From Paramacrobiotus metropolitanus (lineage: Eukaryota; Tardigrada; Eutardigrada; Parachela; Macrobiotidae), in assembly GCF_019649055.1 (NCBI RefSeq), contig NW_026570236.1, positions 992,001 to 1,056,000 of the forward strand: a DNA stretch of 64,000 nt, written 5' to 3'. The first letter of the stretch is position 1. Each line of letters begins with the position of its first letter. Below the pieces are notes generated by a model. That model was not told the origin of the DNA, made no database searches, and worked only from the letters and a program-made list of their open reading frames with translations. Of this stretch, positions 24,034 to 35,485 are shown one piece after another. Both the position numbers and the translations under genes were made by a program.

Positions 24034-25065
24034 ATGAATACGACTGTGAGTGCCGCAACCTGGTCTACAAGCAACGCTACCAACAACTCCACCAGGTTAT
24101 TTCAATACAGCTGGAGTTTCGTTCCGGCAATAGAAGCGATTATTTTTCCCTGCGTATTGCTTTTTAACGGTTCTGTTCTGGCGTTATTCCTCATCACAAA
24201 GCGCTTCCAAGTCCCGTTTAATATTTATCTAATCAGTGTCATGGTCTCCAATATCGTGTACGCTGCTCTGGATAATCCTTTAGATATTCTCAACTTTATC
24301 TCCTCGTATTGGTGGCTGGGAAATGGCTGGTGCGCTGTGTATCTGTACTCCATATCCGTATCCAGCGGAATCGTCATGCAGTCCCACATGCTTATCACCA
24401 TTAACCGCATCTGGGCGGTGACCTTTCCCTATTCTTACCGTCAGCATCACTCAGTGCTCTGTGCCGTTCTGTTGGTCATCGCCGTTTGGTTGCTCGTGCA
24501 CATTATATCGCTACCGGGTTTGGTAATGGATATTATTTTGTGCAGACTGGCCAATACGACAACGGTCTGTGTGATAAATACGGCCGAAACGCCCGTGTGG
24601 AGCACTATCTCCCAAGTGCTGATTTTTGCAGTGCCCAATCTGTGTATTATCATAGCCTATCCGTATTTGGTCGTTATGCGTCATCGTCAGAAGAAAGTAA
24701 TGGCACATACCAAATTGCGCGGAACGTCCAATGGCGGTGTGACAAGCAAACGCGACAATCACACTGCAACTTCAACCTCGGTGTCTGCAGTAGCGTCCGT
24801 TGCCCCAGGCCAGGAAAGGCCACCGAAAAAGAGAACGCGGGCATTTGCCGTCTTCACCGCATTGACAATCAGCATTATGATTTGCTGGACGCCGCTGGAT
24901 ACGTATTATACGGTCTGGTATTTTATGGATTTGTCCAAATATGCAAAAACATTGGAGTTTTGTGAAATACTTTTCGTGCTGCAGCCGGCCTTGGATCCTA
25001 TATTCTTTGCTGTTATTATTCCTGATGTACGATCGCATATTTTAAAATGGTTTCGATGTCGCTAA
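24034..25065 (+). CDS. Rhodopsin-like (class A) orphan receptor 2, intronless
   Basis: 343 residues in one exon. The N-terminus is short, with several N-glycosylation sequons (NTT, NAT, NST). TM1 (32-53) has N45. TM2 is 63-86. TM3 starts near C100 and ends in NRIWAV (N124, R125) instead of DRY. TM4 is 141-162. Two Cys (170, 179) lie in the second outer loop. TM5 (190-212) has PNLCIIIAYPYL. The third inner loop is basic and Ser/Thr-rich. TM6 carries CWTP (284-287) and TM7 has LDPIFF in place of NPxxY. The pattern is that of a plasma-membrane G-protein-coupled receptor; the ligand is unknown. It is closely similar to receptors 3 and 4 and belongs to the same tandem set. The start is the first Met, matching the length of its relatives. 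Confidence 0.9.
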   Translation: MNTTVSAATWSTSNATNNSTRLFQYSWSFVPAIEAIIFPCVLLFNGSVLALFLITKRFQVPFNIYLISVMVSNIVYAALDNPLDILNFISSYWWLGNGWCAVYLYSISVSSGIVMQSHMLITINRIWAVTFPYSYRQHHSVLCAVLLVIAVWLLVHIISLPGLVMDIILCRLANTTTVCVINTAETPVWSTISQVLIFAVPNLCIIIAYPYLVVMRHRQKKVMAHTKLRGTSNGGVTSKRDNHTATSTSVSAVASVAPGQERPPKKRTRAFAVFTALTISIMICWTPLDTYYTVWYFMDLSKYAKTLEFCEILFVLQPALDPIFFAVIIPDVRSHILKWFRCR

Positions 25066-25651
25066 ATCTTAGAATGTGGTGATTTGTAGTTCTTCCACTG
25101 GAAAATCCCGTGTAACCGCTGTCAGTGGAAGTTATAGCTAAGCGACGTTGTGGAGAACCAATTTATCGGATTGTAGATTTGGTAGCAAGGATTCATCGTT
25201 TATGTATATTCTATACAGTTATGTGACATGTGTCATGGTAAAGAATACGCACGATGTTTACCGGTTTTTCTGGCGTAGTTTGTCAAATTGGTTAACAGAT
25301 ATTTGCTAAAATGGCGCGATAGTCACAAGCTTTGTGCGCTAGCAAGATAGGTGTCTGAGTCACTTGCTGAACCTTTTACAAGCCCAATATGACATGACTA
25401 TCGCATTTGTGACGTTATCTGTTTACCTCGATTGCACCTAGTAAAACAAAATGCATATAAGTATAGATAAACCTTTGCACAGTGCTAGTACCCAAAACAA
25501 ATACCGAGGAACCCGTTGCAATCTGTAATCAAACGATAACGCAGTTGCACTGTTACTTATTAATATAGAGTTTTCTGGATTCGGTACGCATATTATTACC
25601 CGTTCAGCCGTAGCCAGCAAATTACTTTCACTACTGAAAGTTTTCCTAAAG
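25066..25651. other. Gap between receptor 2 and kinase 1
   Basis: 586 bp with no coding segment. It should contain the 3' end of receptor 2 and the promoter of kinase 1. No clear TATA box. Confidence 0.5.
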
Positions 25652-27044
25652 ATGGCGGCACACAATACGATTATACCGGTGGAGTCTATGGATAAGCTGG
25701 GCAGCCCTACCGGCGTCGGCAGTCAAGCGGAAGTTTTTAGAGCAATTCGGATAGACACCCAGGAAATCATTGCACTGCGGATACCCTTCTTAGAACGTGA
25801 TGCGGATACTAGACAACGACAAATCCAAGAGCTGGCACAGCGTCTCGAACCTTTTCTTCACCTCAGCCATCCGAATCTTGTCCGCCATCTCCATTATCAA
25901 ACTGTGATACCAGACGAAGCAGCTCAACGAATGCGCGGCGGTTTGCCTGATTTGCCCGAATACCAAATGCTCATGGAATTCTGTACAGGTACTTAAATAT
26001 TGCATCGGCGAATACTCGCTGATGTACTTCGAAAGCCTAAAGAATACAATCCAAATCCTACCTTTATAAATGAAAATGATAATACAGTAGCATCTGCACA
26101 TTTTAATATACCGGTGCTGTATATTACAATAATCTGCATAAAATATTCGGTATGGGTATACCTCTAGAATATCCGGACGAATAAAACCGACATCTGCATA
26201 ATACGTACGCAGTGCACGCATTAATACATTCTACAGCAGCATAGATATCGTATACTTCGTGAAGCACCTAAAATAATTCCTTCATAAAAAACATTACATT
26301 CACACATTGCATTATATTAAATATATATACGTTAGATGAACGTACGTTCACATGAAGCATGCATTAACAGGTGGCACTCTCCGGAAATACATCGAAACCA
26401 ACTGTTTAACCATAGCCTTGCTGCAAAATTTGGTCCAGCAGTTAGTCAGCGGTTTATCGTATCTCTGTCAACAAGGTTTTGCCCATCGTGACATCAAGAC
26501 CGAAAACATTTTCATGTCCCAACCCAATGCCGAAAATTGCTTGTTAAAAATTGGTGATATTGGTGATGTCAAGCGCATCGTTGGCGAATTCACGCACCGT
26601 GACGAACTCTCCTCTGGAAAGGGCACGTACGAGTTTATGTCACCCGAGATGATCATCGGCGACGCGTCGCCTTTACATGTCGCAGCAAACGACGCACGAG
26701 AAGATAGTGGCTTGATTGTGGGACGGCGCAGCGATGTCTGGAGTCTTGGCTGCGTTGTTATTCACATGATCACCGGTCGGTTACCGCGATTCTATAAAAT
26801 TTTACCGAATGGCGATCGCATGCGGTTGAAAATACCTATGGCCATAATGTATTTCGTGGGTAGTTCAGAAGGATCTCCAACGATTCCCAGGGAATTGCCA
26901 AAGGAGCTTCACAATTTTATCGAGAAGTGCCTTACGCGGCAGGTTAAAAATCGACCATATGCTACAGCTTTACAAGGGCATCCGTTTTTAACGACAGTAA
27001 ATGTTTCGGAATGGAGACTTCCGGCAAGAGAAACGGATCCATAA
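25652..27044 (+). CDS. MEKK/STE11-like kinase copy 1, ATP-lysine replaced by arginine
   Basis: Exons 25652-25988 and 26371-27044 join in phase 1 (Gly hinge) to give 336 residues. The N-lobe has an untidy glycine loop (SPTGVGSQAEVF) and reads IIALRIP where the active copies read IAIKIP or IAVK, so the strand-3 lysine that holds ATP phosphates is Arg. The C-lobe keeps HRDIKTEN, DIG for DFG, SPEM for APE and DVWSLGC. An insertion after SPEM (about 15 residues) is longer than in the other copies. Known families show that Arg at this lysine usually abolishes or strongly lowers activity, so a scaffold or weak kinase is likely. It most resembles copy 6 (FLERDADTRQ versus FLDDNADMRA). The intron is 382 bp. 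Confidence 0.85.
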
Positions 27045-27384
27045 GACGGAGCCCATCGCAGTTGTACACACACGATGCCCCAAGCTGTGTATCTAGATCT
27101 AAAAGTATGTTTTGTGACTCTACGGCAGCTTTGATTTCTAAAAAATTCTGATACCTCCAAATTGCATCCCACGCGCACATACTTTAATTTCAAGTTTTGG
27201 TGCTTCGATACTTCCGTTTTCGCATGCCGTACATCACCAAAAACAATTGCCTTGTATTAAAACATTACATAAATTTGCACTGTTGGTACAAATTCTTCAC
27301 CTTTAAAACCTTTAGAACTCTTAAAAACTCACAACTCTCAAAACTCTTAAACTACATTTGCACGCTTGTATTGTACACTTTAAA

Positions 27385-27568
27385 GTTTTTTGTTGCTTTT
27401 TTGTAATACAGTACAGCCCTGGGCAGCCAGGTTGGGGCAGTTGTGTTAATCAAATTATAAAATATTTTGTTAGCCGTTTTTGTTTAACATATAATTATTG
27501 CACTTTTTTATAAAAAAATTTTTCTAAATTTTTTTTTAATTTTTTGTTGCTTTTTTGTAATACAGTAC
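27385..27568. repeat. Pair of direct repeats in T-rich DNA
   Basis: TTTTTTGTTGCTTTTTTGTA followed by ATACAGTAC occurs at about 27387-27414 and again at 27540-27568 in the same orientation, with AT-rich filler between. This is probably a local duplication. Confidence 0.7.
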
Positions 27569-28403
27569 GTAATTTACCGCTTTAATTTCTGTCTTTATAC
27601 AGATTTTTTGTTCAAGTAATACACTTCTATCTGAACATCGAATGCGAAGCGGCTTGTTTGATTAATTTTGTTAAACAATTATTCCGCGCTTCCTTGATGC
27701 CACAATACGGTGCTCGTCGATATATAAATCTTCCGGTGTATTTCGTGCACGACTCGGTGCAATGTTTCTTGATATGTTCTTCGAATTTGTTTATGTAAAT
27801 GCACTCGGAAAAAGCTGTACAAAATAGTGAAATAACGCAAGCGACATGGATGTAAATAAGCTTGAAATTAAGTACAGTTATTCTTTTTTGACGATAAATA
27901 AAGCTGCCAGTAGACGTAAACGCTGCTACATTAAGCGGGCTTTGCGTTAGCGACAGAAAAATTTCAAAGAAAGCACGTCGGATGCAGCAAGTTGCCCGAA
28001 AGGTCGTCACAAAGGAAGAATAGGTAACAGAAAAAGACAAGAAGACCCAACAATAAATCCAGGGCTCAGAATCGCATCATAAACCCTGGATTTCCAAGAT
28101 GGGAGAGTGAGAGGAAAGCATAGTGAAAACGAAAGAATGAAGAGCGTCTCTCTGGGATCAGTGAATATGCATCTGGTTTCAGTGCATCCAAACGTAGGAG
28201 CAACGCGAACAGTCCAAAACCAATAGTCACAACAGACCGATGCGCAGATTTCCTCAAATAAGAACCGGATTGTAAAGGACTCCACGCGTTAGAAAAACAA
28301 GAGCGTCGCAGAAAGAAGACCGAGGGACTGCTAAATCCGTTGGACGACTGGTTCTTAATTGCCGACGGCGAATTCAAGGTTGTCGGCGTGCATTTATTGG
28401 TAC

Positions 28404-28439
28404 TATGACCAAGGTGAACACTATTCACCTTGGTATGAC
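28404..28439. repeat. Small hairpin with 6-bp direct repeats at its ends
   Basis: TATGAC at 28404-28409 and 28434-28439 flank a core in which CCAAGGTGAA pairs with TTCACCTTGG across 5 bases. The architecture matches the hairpins at 18655 and 33408. Confidence 0.65.
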
Positions 28440-31168
28440 TTTGCAAATTGCAGTAATTATAATACAGAGTAATGTATGGATTTCGTCGCAAAACCAGTGC
28501 TAGATTAGTTTTTCTTACGCTTTATTTGGCCAAAATTCTAGTACAAGGTGATGATGATTTCATTGCATTCTGCGTCGTGTCATTTCACAAGGAAAAATAG
28601 CAATCCCTTATTGAACGCTAGTACACTGGAAAATTTCAGATTACACCTGATCAGTAAGCGACGATCTCTTTGAGATAGGATAAAACGGATTCGCAGATAA
28701 TGCATGATCATGATTCGGCGAGCCCCTTTGGGGAATGAGACCATGGAAAATGCAGGCAGTTATAGGATTAATTTGATCTAATCGCTGCTACTTTGCCCTT
28801 TCAAAACCACCAAAGACGCTGACAAGAGGACAGTTCATAGAACATGTCATTCTATTCTTTATATCTGTAATAGTTAATATTCGTGTCGCTTATACGCAAT
28901 TCTACTTGCTTAACTTGGACCTGCTAAGGCCACAAATGCACTTTTACGGTTCGTGCCAGCTAGGTAGGTGGCATGCTTACATGCCAATAGATACGTTATT
29001 AGAATGCACGTAGTGTAGCCAATAGTGAGAAACATATAAGTACATAGTTAAGATGACCTTTTTATGTTGATACCTGCGTTGTTCATGGTAGTGCGCCTGC
29101 GTCTGTGTCTAATGTGAATCGGTTATAAGAAATTAGCAATCACTACGTCGTTATAGAATCTTTTAGCTCCGACGTCTGCAGATTGATTCCCATAGTCTGC
29201 ATCGCAGAAAATTATTTGACTGACTCGCACTTGGACCTACCCTAGTCTTGCATTGCATCAGCATGTAAGTGGATACGTCTTGTAGTGCAGCTGCGCGCTA
29301 ACTGTGGAACCTCATCTTTGGCTGCGCGCGGTACTCCTCTGCTGGATTCCATCATGTTCCTACAATCCGCTTCGGTATTTGCCATCCTCTAAGCAAGCAA
29401 AGCACATTATCTTTGTTACATTAGGTATCTGCGTATAATGGAGACAATTATACAGTAAGAGCCGCTCGATTTATCGAGTATGGTCAGTAATTACGCAAGC
29501 TAGATAGGTGTTTTCGTGTCGTCTCGCCTCCACGGCAGCAGTCAGTCATCAGTAATATTTTTTACTATCGCATATAATTATCTGAAAGAAAGTGCGTATA
29601 ACACACCAACAAAATTACTGACGAGACGAGGACTTTGTTTTACAGTGAAGAAATATATTGTGCATACCCGGAGTAATACGTTGTGGAGTACTGTTCAACC
29701 CTACAGTGCTGAATGCGTTGTGTTTAATGCAGTGAGTGTGTTGTGCTGATGATTAAAAAATACTGCCACAAACTTTAGGTAAATAAGTTTGTACATTTAG
29801 CAAATCGCTTATGGAAGATACCTAAAATGTGTTCAGAAATTAACCGTACGTGTTTATCTAGCAGAGTTTTTAAAATTAACAATTTTTTTAGTTTTAAGGT
29901 GAATCCCTCAATACACAATAACTATTCCAATCTTACAAGAGGAACACTGGCAAGCTGTGCGTTAATACATTTTTATAAGTACATACTGTACTTACTTTAT
30001 ATCTATATGGTACTACCGTACTACGTTGTACAATTCAAAACTGCCCCGGATCCATTAAGTCCGAACGCCGTCTGACGCCTGTGTTCCAGTTGCGTCTTCT
30101 GTGTTTAGAAAATCGCGTATTGTATTTAATTCCTAATGAAATGTTCCTTTCCTGATGTTTGCATCCTGATGGGAAAAATGGTGTTCAGTTCTATAATCTG
30201 ATACGAAATTGCTTTTGTTAAACTGTTGTTGTAGCACGTGACAAGTGTAAGATAGGTTGAGGATTCAGTTTACAGTTAATCTGCTGAGCAAGATGTGAAA
30301 TGTAAAACGATATAAAGGGTTAGGTTTATTGAAAGTAAATCGGGATCTCTTCTGATTTGAAAGATCTTTTATGCTACCAGAAAGCCTGCTTAAAACCATG
30401 TTTAGCAAAACTGTTTTAAGGACGAACATATTTCATCATTTAAAACGTCCCTTGAGGCTTGAGGTGACGTTTTCACCTTAACCGTGTTGGCTTCCGGTGC
30501 TCGTAGTAAAGCAACGGTTTCCGATAAATACTCTATTCTATTTGTCGGATCGTCGGTCCCTAGTTTTCAGGTAAGAATCAAAAATGTCAATGCCGGGAAT
30601 ATTCGTAGAAGAGTATGTTTTAAAATTTATATGGCGTGGTGCTTCTTTCTTCGTAATATTATAGTACAATTAGTCTACCTCATCACTCTTTTTTATGAAG
30701 CATGACATAAAACGTTGACGGTGCCCGTGATTTCAGCACTCCCAGGTGACCTTTTATGCTTTCCGCAGGCTACAACCAAGATAATTTAAACTAAATGGGA
30801 ATAAATTTTAATTTTTAGGTCTAACGAAAAGTGGCAGAAAGTGATGCAGGAAATAAGTATATGACATAACAAATTAGTATCAATTAACTTTCGAAATAAG
30901 AGAGAAGCCCGACCATTGTATTTGATAAGCAAATAGTGTGTGCATATTCTTTATTTGGATTGTGGACAGGGAAAGTTACTACGAGAATTTTCCAGAAAAT
31001 GACAAACTGTTGGGAATATATATGTACGAGTACATGAATCATAATCCTGAATGAAGGCTGTCGTATCGCCAGGGGATTTTATTAACATACCCGATTGCAT
31101 AATGGCTGCAGTCTAATTCTATTTTTGTACAGGTAACTGCTCCACTTTTCCCGTTTTCATGGTGCAAA

Positions 31169-32218
31169 ATGGATCAGAATACCAGTGCAAATTTTTCCAC
31201 AACCAACACAGCCAACAATGACACCACCCTGCAGTTCACATGGAGTTTTGTTCCGGCGATGGAAGCCGTGATTTTCCCGTGCGTGTTGATTTTTAACGGC
31301 TCCATTTTAGCGTTATTCCTCGTTACCCGGCGTTTCCAGATCCCGTTTAATATTTACCTGATCAATGTCATAACCTCCAACATTGTTTTCGCTCTATTGG
31401 ATAATCCCTTGGACATCCTGAATTTCATCTCTTCGTATTGGTGGCTCGGTAACACTTGGTGTACCGTGTACCTTTACGCAATCAACGTATCCAGTGGAAT
31501 CGTGATGCAGTCGCACATGCTCATCACCATCAATCGCATCTGGGCGGTCACTTTTCCCCATTCATACCGCCGCCATCATTCCGTGCGCAATGCTGCCGTG
31601 TTGGTCATCGCTGTCTGGCTATTGGTGCACGTTGTGTCGTTGCCCGGTCTCATCATGGATGCCACGTTGTACCGGTTGCCTATTGAAATAACGGGCTGTA
31701 TAATAAACACAAATGAGATGCCGGTGTGGAGCATCATGTTGCAACTGATTATCTTTGCACTGCCCAATTTGTGCATCATTTTAGCCTATCCGTATTTGGT
31801 TTCCATGCGCCTTCGTCAGCGGAAAGTGAGGGCGGCGAATAGATCGCCCGCCACAACCAAATTCGGTGGCAGTGTGCATTTCAAAGCCAATCGCTACTAT
31901 CACAGGGAAGCCTCAGCCTCAGCATCGGTCACGGTGACCAACAATAAAGCACCCGAAAGGTCACAAAGAAGGGACAATCGGGCGTTTGCCATCTTCACCG
32001 CACTTACTGTCAGCATTACCGCTTGCTGGACACCGCTGGATACGTACTATACGATTTCCTGTTTTATGGATCTGTCCACATACGTAAAAACGTTGGAGTT
32101 TTGTGAAATACTGTTTGTGCTGCAACCGGCTTTGGATCCTATCTTCTTTGCTGTTATAATTCCCGATGTGCGATCGCAGATCTTGCAGTGGTTTCGGTAC
32201 CGATGGGCCTCCAAATAG
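31169..32218 (+). CDS. Rhodopsin-like orphan receptor 3, intronless
   Basis: 349 residues, one exon, an intact relative of receptors 2 and 4. Features in order: sequon-bearing N-terminus (NFS, NDT), TM1 with FNGSILALF, TM2 ending DNPLDIL, cysteine before TM3 (NTWC), NRIWAV at the inner end of TM3, TM4, a second outer loop with a Cys, TM5 with PNLCIILAYPYL, a basic third inner loop with REASASASV, TM6 with CWTP, TM7 with LDPIFF, and a short tail WFRYRWASK without a palmitoylation-type cysteine. Substitution of DRY and NPxxY is shared by the family. An in-frame ATG directly follows GTGCAAA; no earlier in-frame ATG was chosen because relatives have the same N-terminal length. Confidence 0.9.
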   Translation: MDQNTSANFSTTNTANNDTTLQFTWSFVPAMEAVIFPCVLIFNGSILALFLVTRRFQIPFNIYLINVITSNIVFALLDNPLDILNFISSYWWLGNTWCTVYLYAINVSSGIVMQSHMLITINRIWAVTFPHSYRRHHSVRNAAVLVIAVWLLVHVVSLPGLIMDATLYRLPIEITGCIINTNEMPVWSIMLQLIIFALPNLCIILAYPYLVSMRLRQRKVRAANRSPATTKFGGSVHFKANRYYHREASASASVTVTNNKAPERSQRRDNRAFAIFTALTVSITACWTPLDTYYTISCFMDLSTYVKTLEFCEILFVLQPALDPIFFAVIIPDVRSQILQWFRYRWASK

Positions 32219-34438
32219 CCCCAAATTCATTCTTAACTCTTGGAAACGCAGTTCAGTAACGCTTACCATTAATCGAATATTATGGGTACATACTATATAA
32301 AGCCACAAATAAAAAGTTAGCAAGTGCTATTTGCGGTCAGCAAACGGTTAAATATCTGTGTCGGTTAGTTTTAATTTTCTGGCAAGCCCGGTATGATTGT
32401 TGTGTGCATTTCACGTTTATTTCGACTTGTTGCAGCTGGTATTCCACAAAAAAATTTATGGCAAATCGAGATCTGTTGGTGATCATTGTACCGCAGTATC
32501 AAAGTTGAATGTTAAACTATGATTCTAATTTTGCTTCTTGTATATTTTGAACCGCACTCACAAGGTCAAAAGTGACTAGACGCTTAGGACACTGCTTTGA
32601 AAAATTGATGCGTCGTTTGCGAGGAGTAGAATAAAACACTGCCATACTTCCCAACTAATTCGATGAAGCAGTGCGCGTGTCTGCGGAGTGTCTAATTTAC
32701 TTCACTCCCAAATTGCATGTTCTGAAGAAATAAGTACAGGGGTCAAGGATGGAATGATTAGTAATACAGGAGGATAGAGTTTACATTTTTAGTATGAGTC
32801 TCGTACTGCAATTGCCGAATGTCGGTATCACATCACAAAGATGTCACTATTTTCGCCCATCCTATTTGATTTCGCAGAGAAAAACTGCAATTCCGGAAAT
32901 GCATGTCAGCAGACCGGAAGGCTTCTGCAAGATTAATACCTTTGATCAGTCGAAAATTCAATTTTTCGAAAACGATCTGCCGGAACCGCAGATAATCATA
33001 GTTCGATAAATACGTATTATCAGCTTCTGTTCTGATCATTAATCATGTGAAACATTAAGACACTTTTCCGGTCCCTGGTTCTTTAGCGGCACTTCAGTAC
33101 GCAAACGATGACCGTACTCTCTAAGTTCATTTCTATCACAGCAGCCTACTTATCCTTTACTGTATCGGCAGTCACACTGGTTAGAATGGAAACTACGAGT
33201 ACTTTGTATTATAAATGCAGGAAAACTACTAGATCTGCTGAAGGTCTGCGATTCATGAAGTACAAGGTACTTGTTCAAAAGCTATGTTACACAATGCAAC
33301 AAATTTTGTTTTCTCCAACATTTATGAGATTACGACAAATTCCAGATATTACGCATTGTCCAGATATTTACATACAGTATTCAGCAGCTAGTGACTAAGA
33401 CAACAAACTTATGTCACGGTATAAAAGAGATAAATCTCTTTTATACCGTGCTTATGTCATCAGTATTTTTTTGCTTAATTTGTTTAGAATTAGGTTTAAA
33501 AAGTTTCTTTCGCTCGGAATCAGTGCTTGAGAAGTAAGTGATCACTTTTTGCGGAATACATTGGCACCGACTACCAATTACGTGCCCTTACAAACATTGT
33601 TGAATCTGCAGCTGCCTGTCGACTGCTGTACATGTACAAAATGTATGTTAACATTAACACAAAGACCCGACAGAAAAATTTAAACTATCATAAAACAAGT
33701 AGTATTCTAAGTAGAAATTAATACTTCGTGACAATATTGTTGCAATCTGTTAAAAATTGGCGTAATTAATTGCAAAGAGTTTCGCCAACTATGCACGCGT
33801 ACGCGAATGGCAGCTCTCGCAGTCCAACGTTGCTCGTTTTATATGTTCTTCTAAGATGCTGGCTGGCTGACATCAAATGACGTAAATTACTCTGTACGTA
33901 CGGTAATAAACTGTTTCTGATACCCCTTTACTTATTTGATGCTCAGTTTTATAATTGGGCAGGAAATGAATAACTGTTGATGACCTTTATCCTATACTCG
34001 TGATAACTGTTTCTGTAGGTGAAATAGTTTGAAAATTCAGCTAACAATTTAGGGTTTTACACGTGATCTGAGGTAAAACAATATGAAGGATTAAATTTAT
34101 TAGAATCAAAATTAATGAGAGAATCCCTCTTGGTTTGCAAAGTATTTATGCCGACGACGAAAAGCCATATCATTTGTGCTGAATAATTTCATCTTGATAA
34201 CGCTTGTTCTCCTTGTGGCAAAAAGAACGGCTGTATAGACCAGAATAGTTTTTCAATTCGTGACTAACGTAATTTATTCCTTAGAGTGGCGATTCCCCTT
34301 TTGCAAGAATTTCACCAAGTTATAATTAGTGAAGTTATCAACAGATCGATCGGAAACAATGAATTATAGATTTTATTGGTCGCCACAATCTGATGTCTTT
34401 AATCTTGTAAGAATAACTGCTGGACTTTCCCTGTTTCC
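32219..34438. other. 2.2-kb gap between receptors 3 and 4
   Basis: No supported gene. It holds a hairpin flanked by 9-bp direct repeats (33408-33459) and segments resembling those around receptors 1 and 3 (32890-33005; 34020-34200), which mark the borders of duplicated blocks. Confidence 0.5.
33408..33459. repeat. Perfect miniature palindrome flanked by 9-bp direct repeats
   Basis: CTTATGTCA at 33408-33416 and 33451-33459 flank a 34-bp core. A 17-bp perfect stem (CACGGTATAAAAGAGAT) with a 2-base loop spans 33415-33450. The direct repeats look like a target duplication of a tiny fold-back insertion. Confidence 0.8.
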
Positions 34439-35485
34439 ATGATTTCCAAAATGGACCACAACATAAGTGTAGCTGGCTTGCCAGCCAGCAACAGAACAAC
34501 CCTTAACGACACCACGCTGCGATACACATGGAGTTTTGTTCCGGGAATAGAAGCCGTGATTTTCCCATGCGTGCTGATTTTCAACGGCTCCATTTTAGCG
34601 TTATTCCTCGTTACCCGGCGATTCCAGATCCCATTTAATATTTACCTGATCAATGTCATAACCTCCAACATCGTTTTCGCTCTACTGGAGAATCCTTTGG
34701 ACATCCTTAATTCCATTTCTTCGTACTGGTGGCTCGGTAACACTTGGTGTACGGTGTATCTATACGCAATAAATGTATCCTGTGGAATTGTCATGCAGTC
34801 GCACATGCTGATGACCACCAATCGCATCTGGGCGGTGACCTTCCCCCATTCTTACCGGCAACACCACTCGGTGCGCAGCGCCGCCCTTTTGGTTATCGCT
34901 GTGTGGCTGTTAGTGCACATTGTGTCGTTGCCCGGCCTGATAATGGACGCCACGCTATACCGGTTGCCTATCGCGACAACTGGCTGTATAATAAACACAG
35001 TGGAGATGCCGGTGTGGAGCGTTATGATGCAACTAATAATTTTTACAGTGCCTAATTTGTGTATTATTGTAGCCTATCCTTATTTGATCTGTATGCGAGT
35101 TCGTCAGCGCAGAGTGATGGCACTGAGTAGATCTCAGAGAACAACAAGAACTGGCAGTGTTAAAAGTAATCGTTTCAAACACAGAGCGGCATCCACGTCA
35201 CTATCCGCAGCAGTGCCCAATGCGCAAGGGCCGGTACGGTCACCAAAAAAGACGAACCGGGCATTTGCTATCTTCACGGCATTGACGATCAGCATGACTA
35301 TTTGCTGGACACCTCTCGATACATACTATACTATTTCCTGTTTTATTGATCTGTCCACATACGAGAAAACATTGGAGTTTTGTGAAATATTGTTTGTGCT
35401 GCAACCGGCCTTGGATCCTATCTTTTTTGTTGTTGTAATACCCGAAATGCGATTGCCTATTATGGGCTGGTTTCCATACCGCTGA
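34439..35485 (+). CDS. Rhodopsin-like orphan receptor 4, intronless
   Basis: 348 residues from the first Met; a second Met four codons later (MDHNIS, 34451) aligns with the start of receptors 1 and 3 (MDQN) and is the likelier start. It shares with receptor 3 long identical stretches (FNGSILALFLVTRRFQIPFN, the NTWCTVYLYAIN segment), so the two are the most recent pair. NRIWAV replaces DRY. TM6 has CWTP. TM7 reads LDPIFFVVVIPEM, slightly changed from the family's FFAVIIPDV. A Ser replaces Phe in the TM2-TM3 loop (LNSISSYW instead of LNFISSYW). Function: presumed G-protein-coupled receptor, ligand unknown. Confidence 0.9.
   Translation: MISKMDHNISVAGLPASNRTTLNDTTLRYTWSFVPGIEAVIFPCVLIFNGSILALFLVTRRFQIPFNIYLINVITSNIVFALLENPLDILNSISSYWWLGNTWCTVYLYAINVSCGIVMQSHMLMTTNRIWAVTFPHSYRQHHSVRSAALLVIAVWLLVHIVSLPGLIMDATLYRLPIATTGCIINTVEMPVWSVMMQLIIFTVPNLCIIVAYPYLICMRVRQRRVMALSRSQRTTRTGSVKSNRFKHRAASTSLSAAVPNAQGPVRSPKKTNRAFAIFTALTISMTICWTPLDTYYTISCFIDLSTYEKTLEFCEILFVLQPALDPIFFVVVIPEMRLPIMGWFPYR

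Larger units (their letters stand above)
27045..31168. other. 4.1-kb gap between kinase 1 and receptor 3
   Basis: No supported gene. It contains AT-rich, poly-T DNA (27380-27600) with a duplicated 28-bp segment, a small hairpin (28404-28439) and, at about 30240-30420, sequence resembling 34020-34200 upstream of receptor 4. Two minus-strand open frames of about 140 codons (27627-28040, 28066-28491) have no recognisable motif and are treated as chance. Confidence 0.5.

Noticed and set aside
28066-28491. 141-codon open frame (minus) and its neighbour 27627-28040
   Set aside because: Low-complexity, Ser/Phe-rich translation with no domain or splice context; treated as chance.
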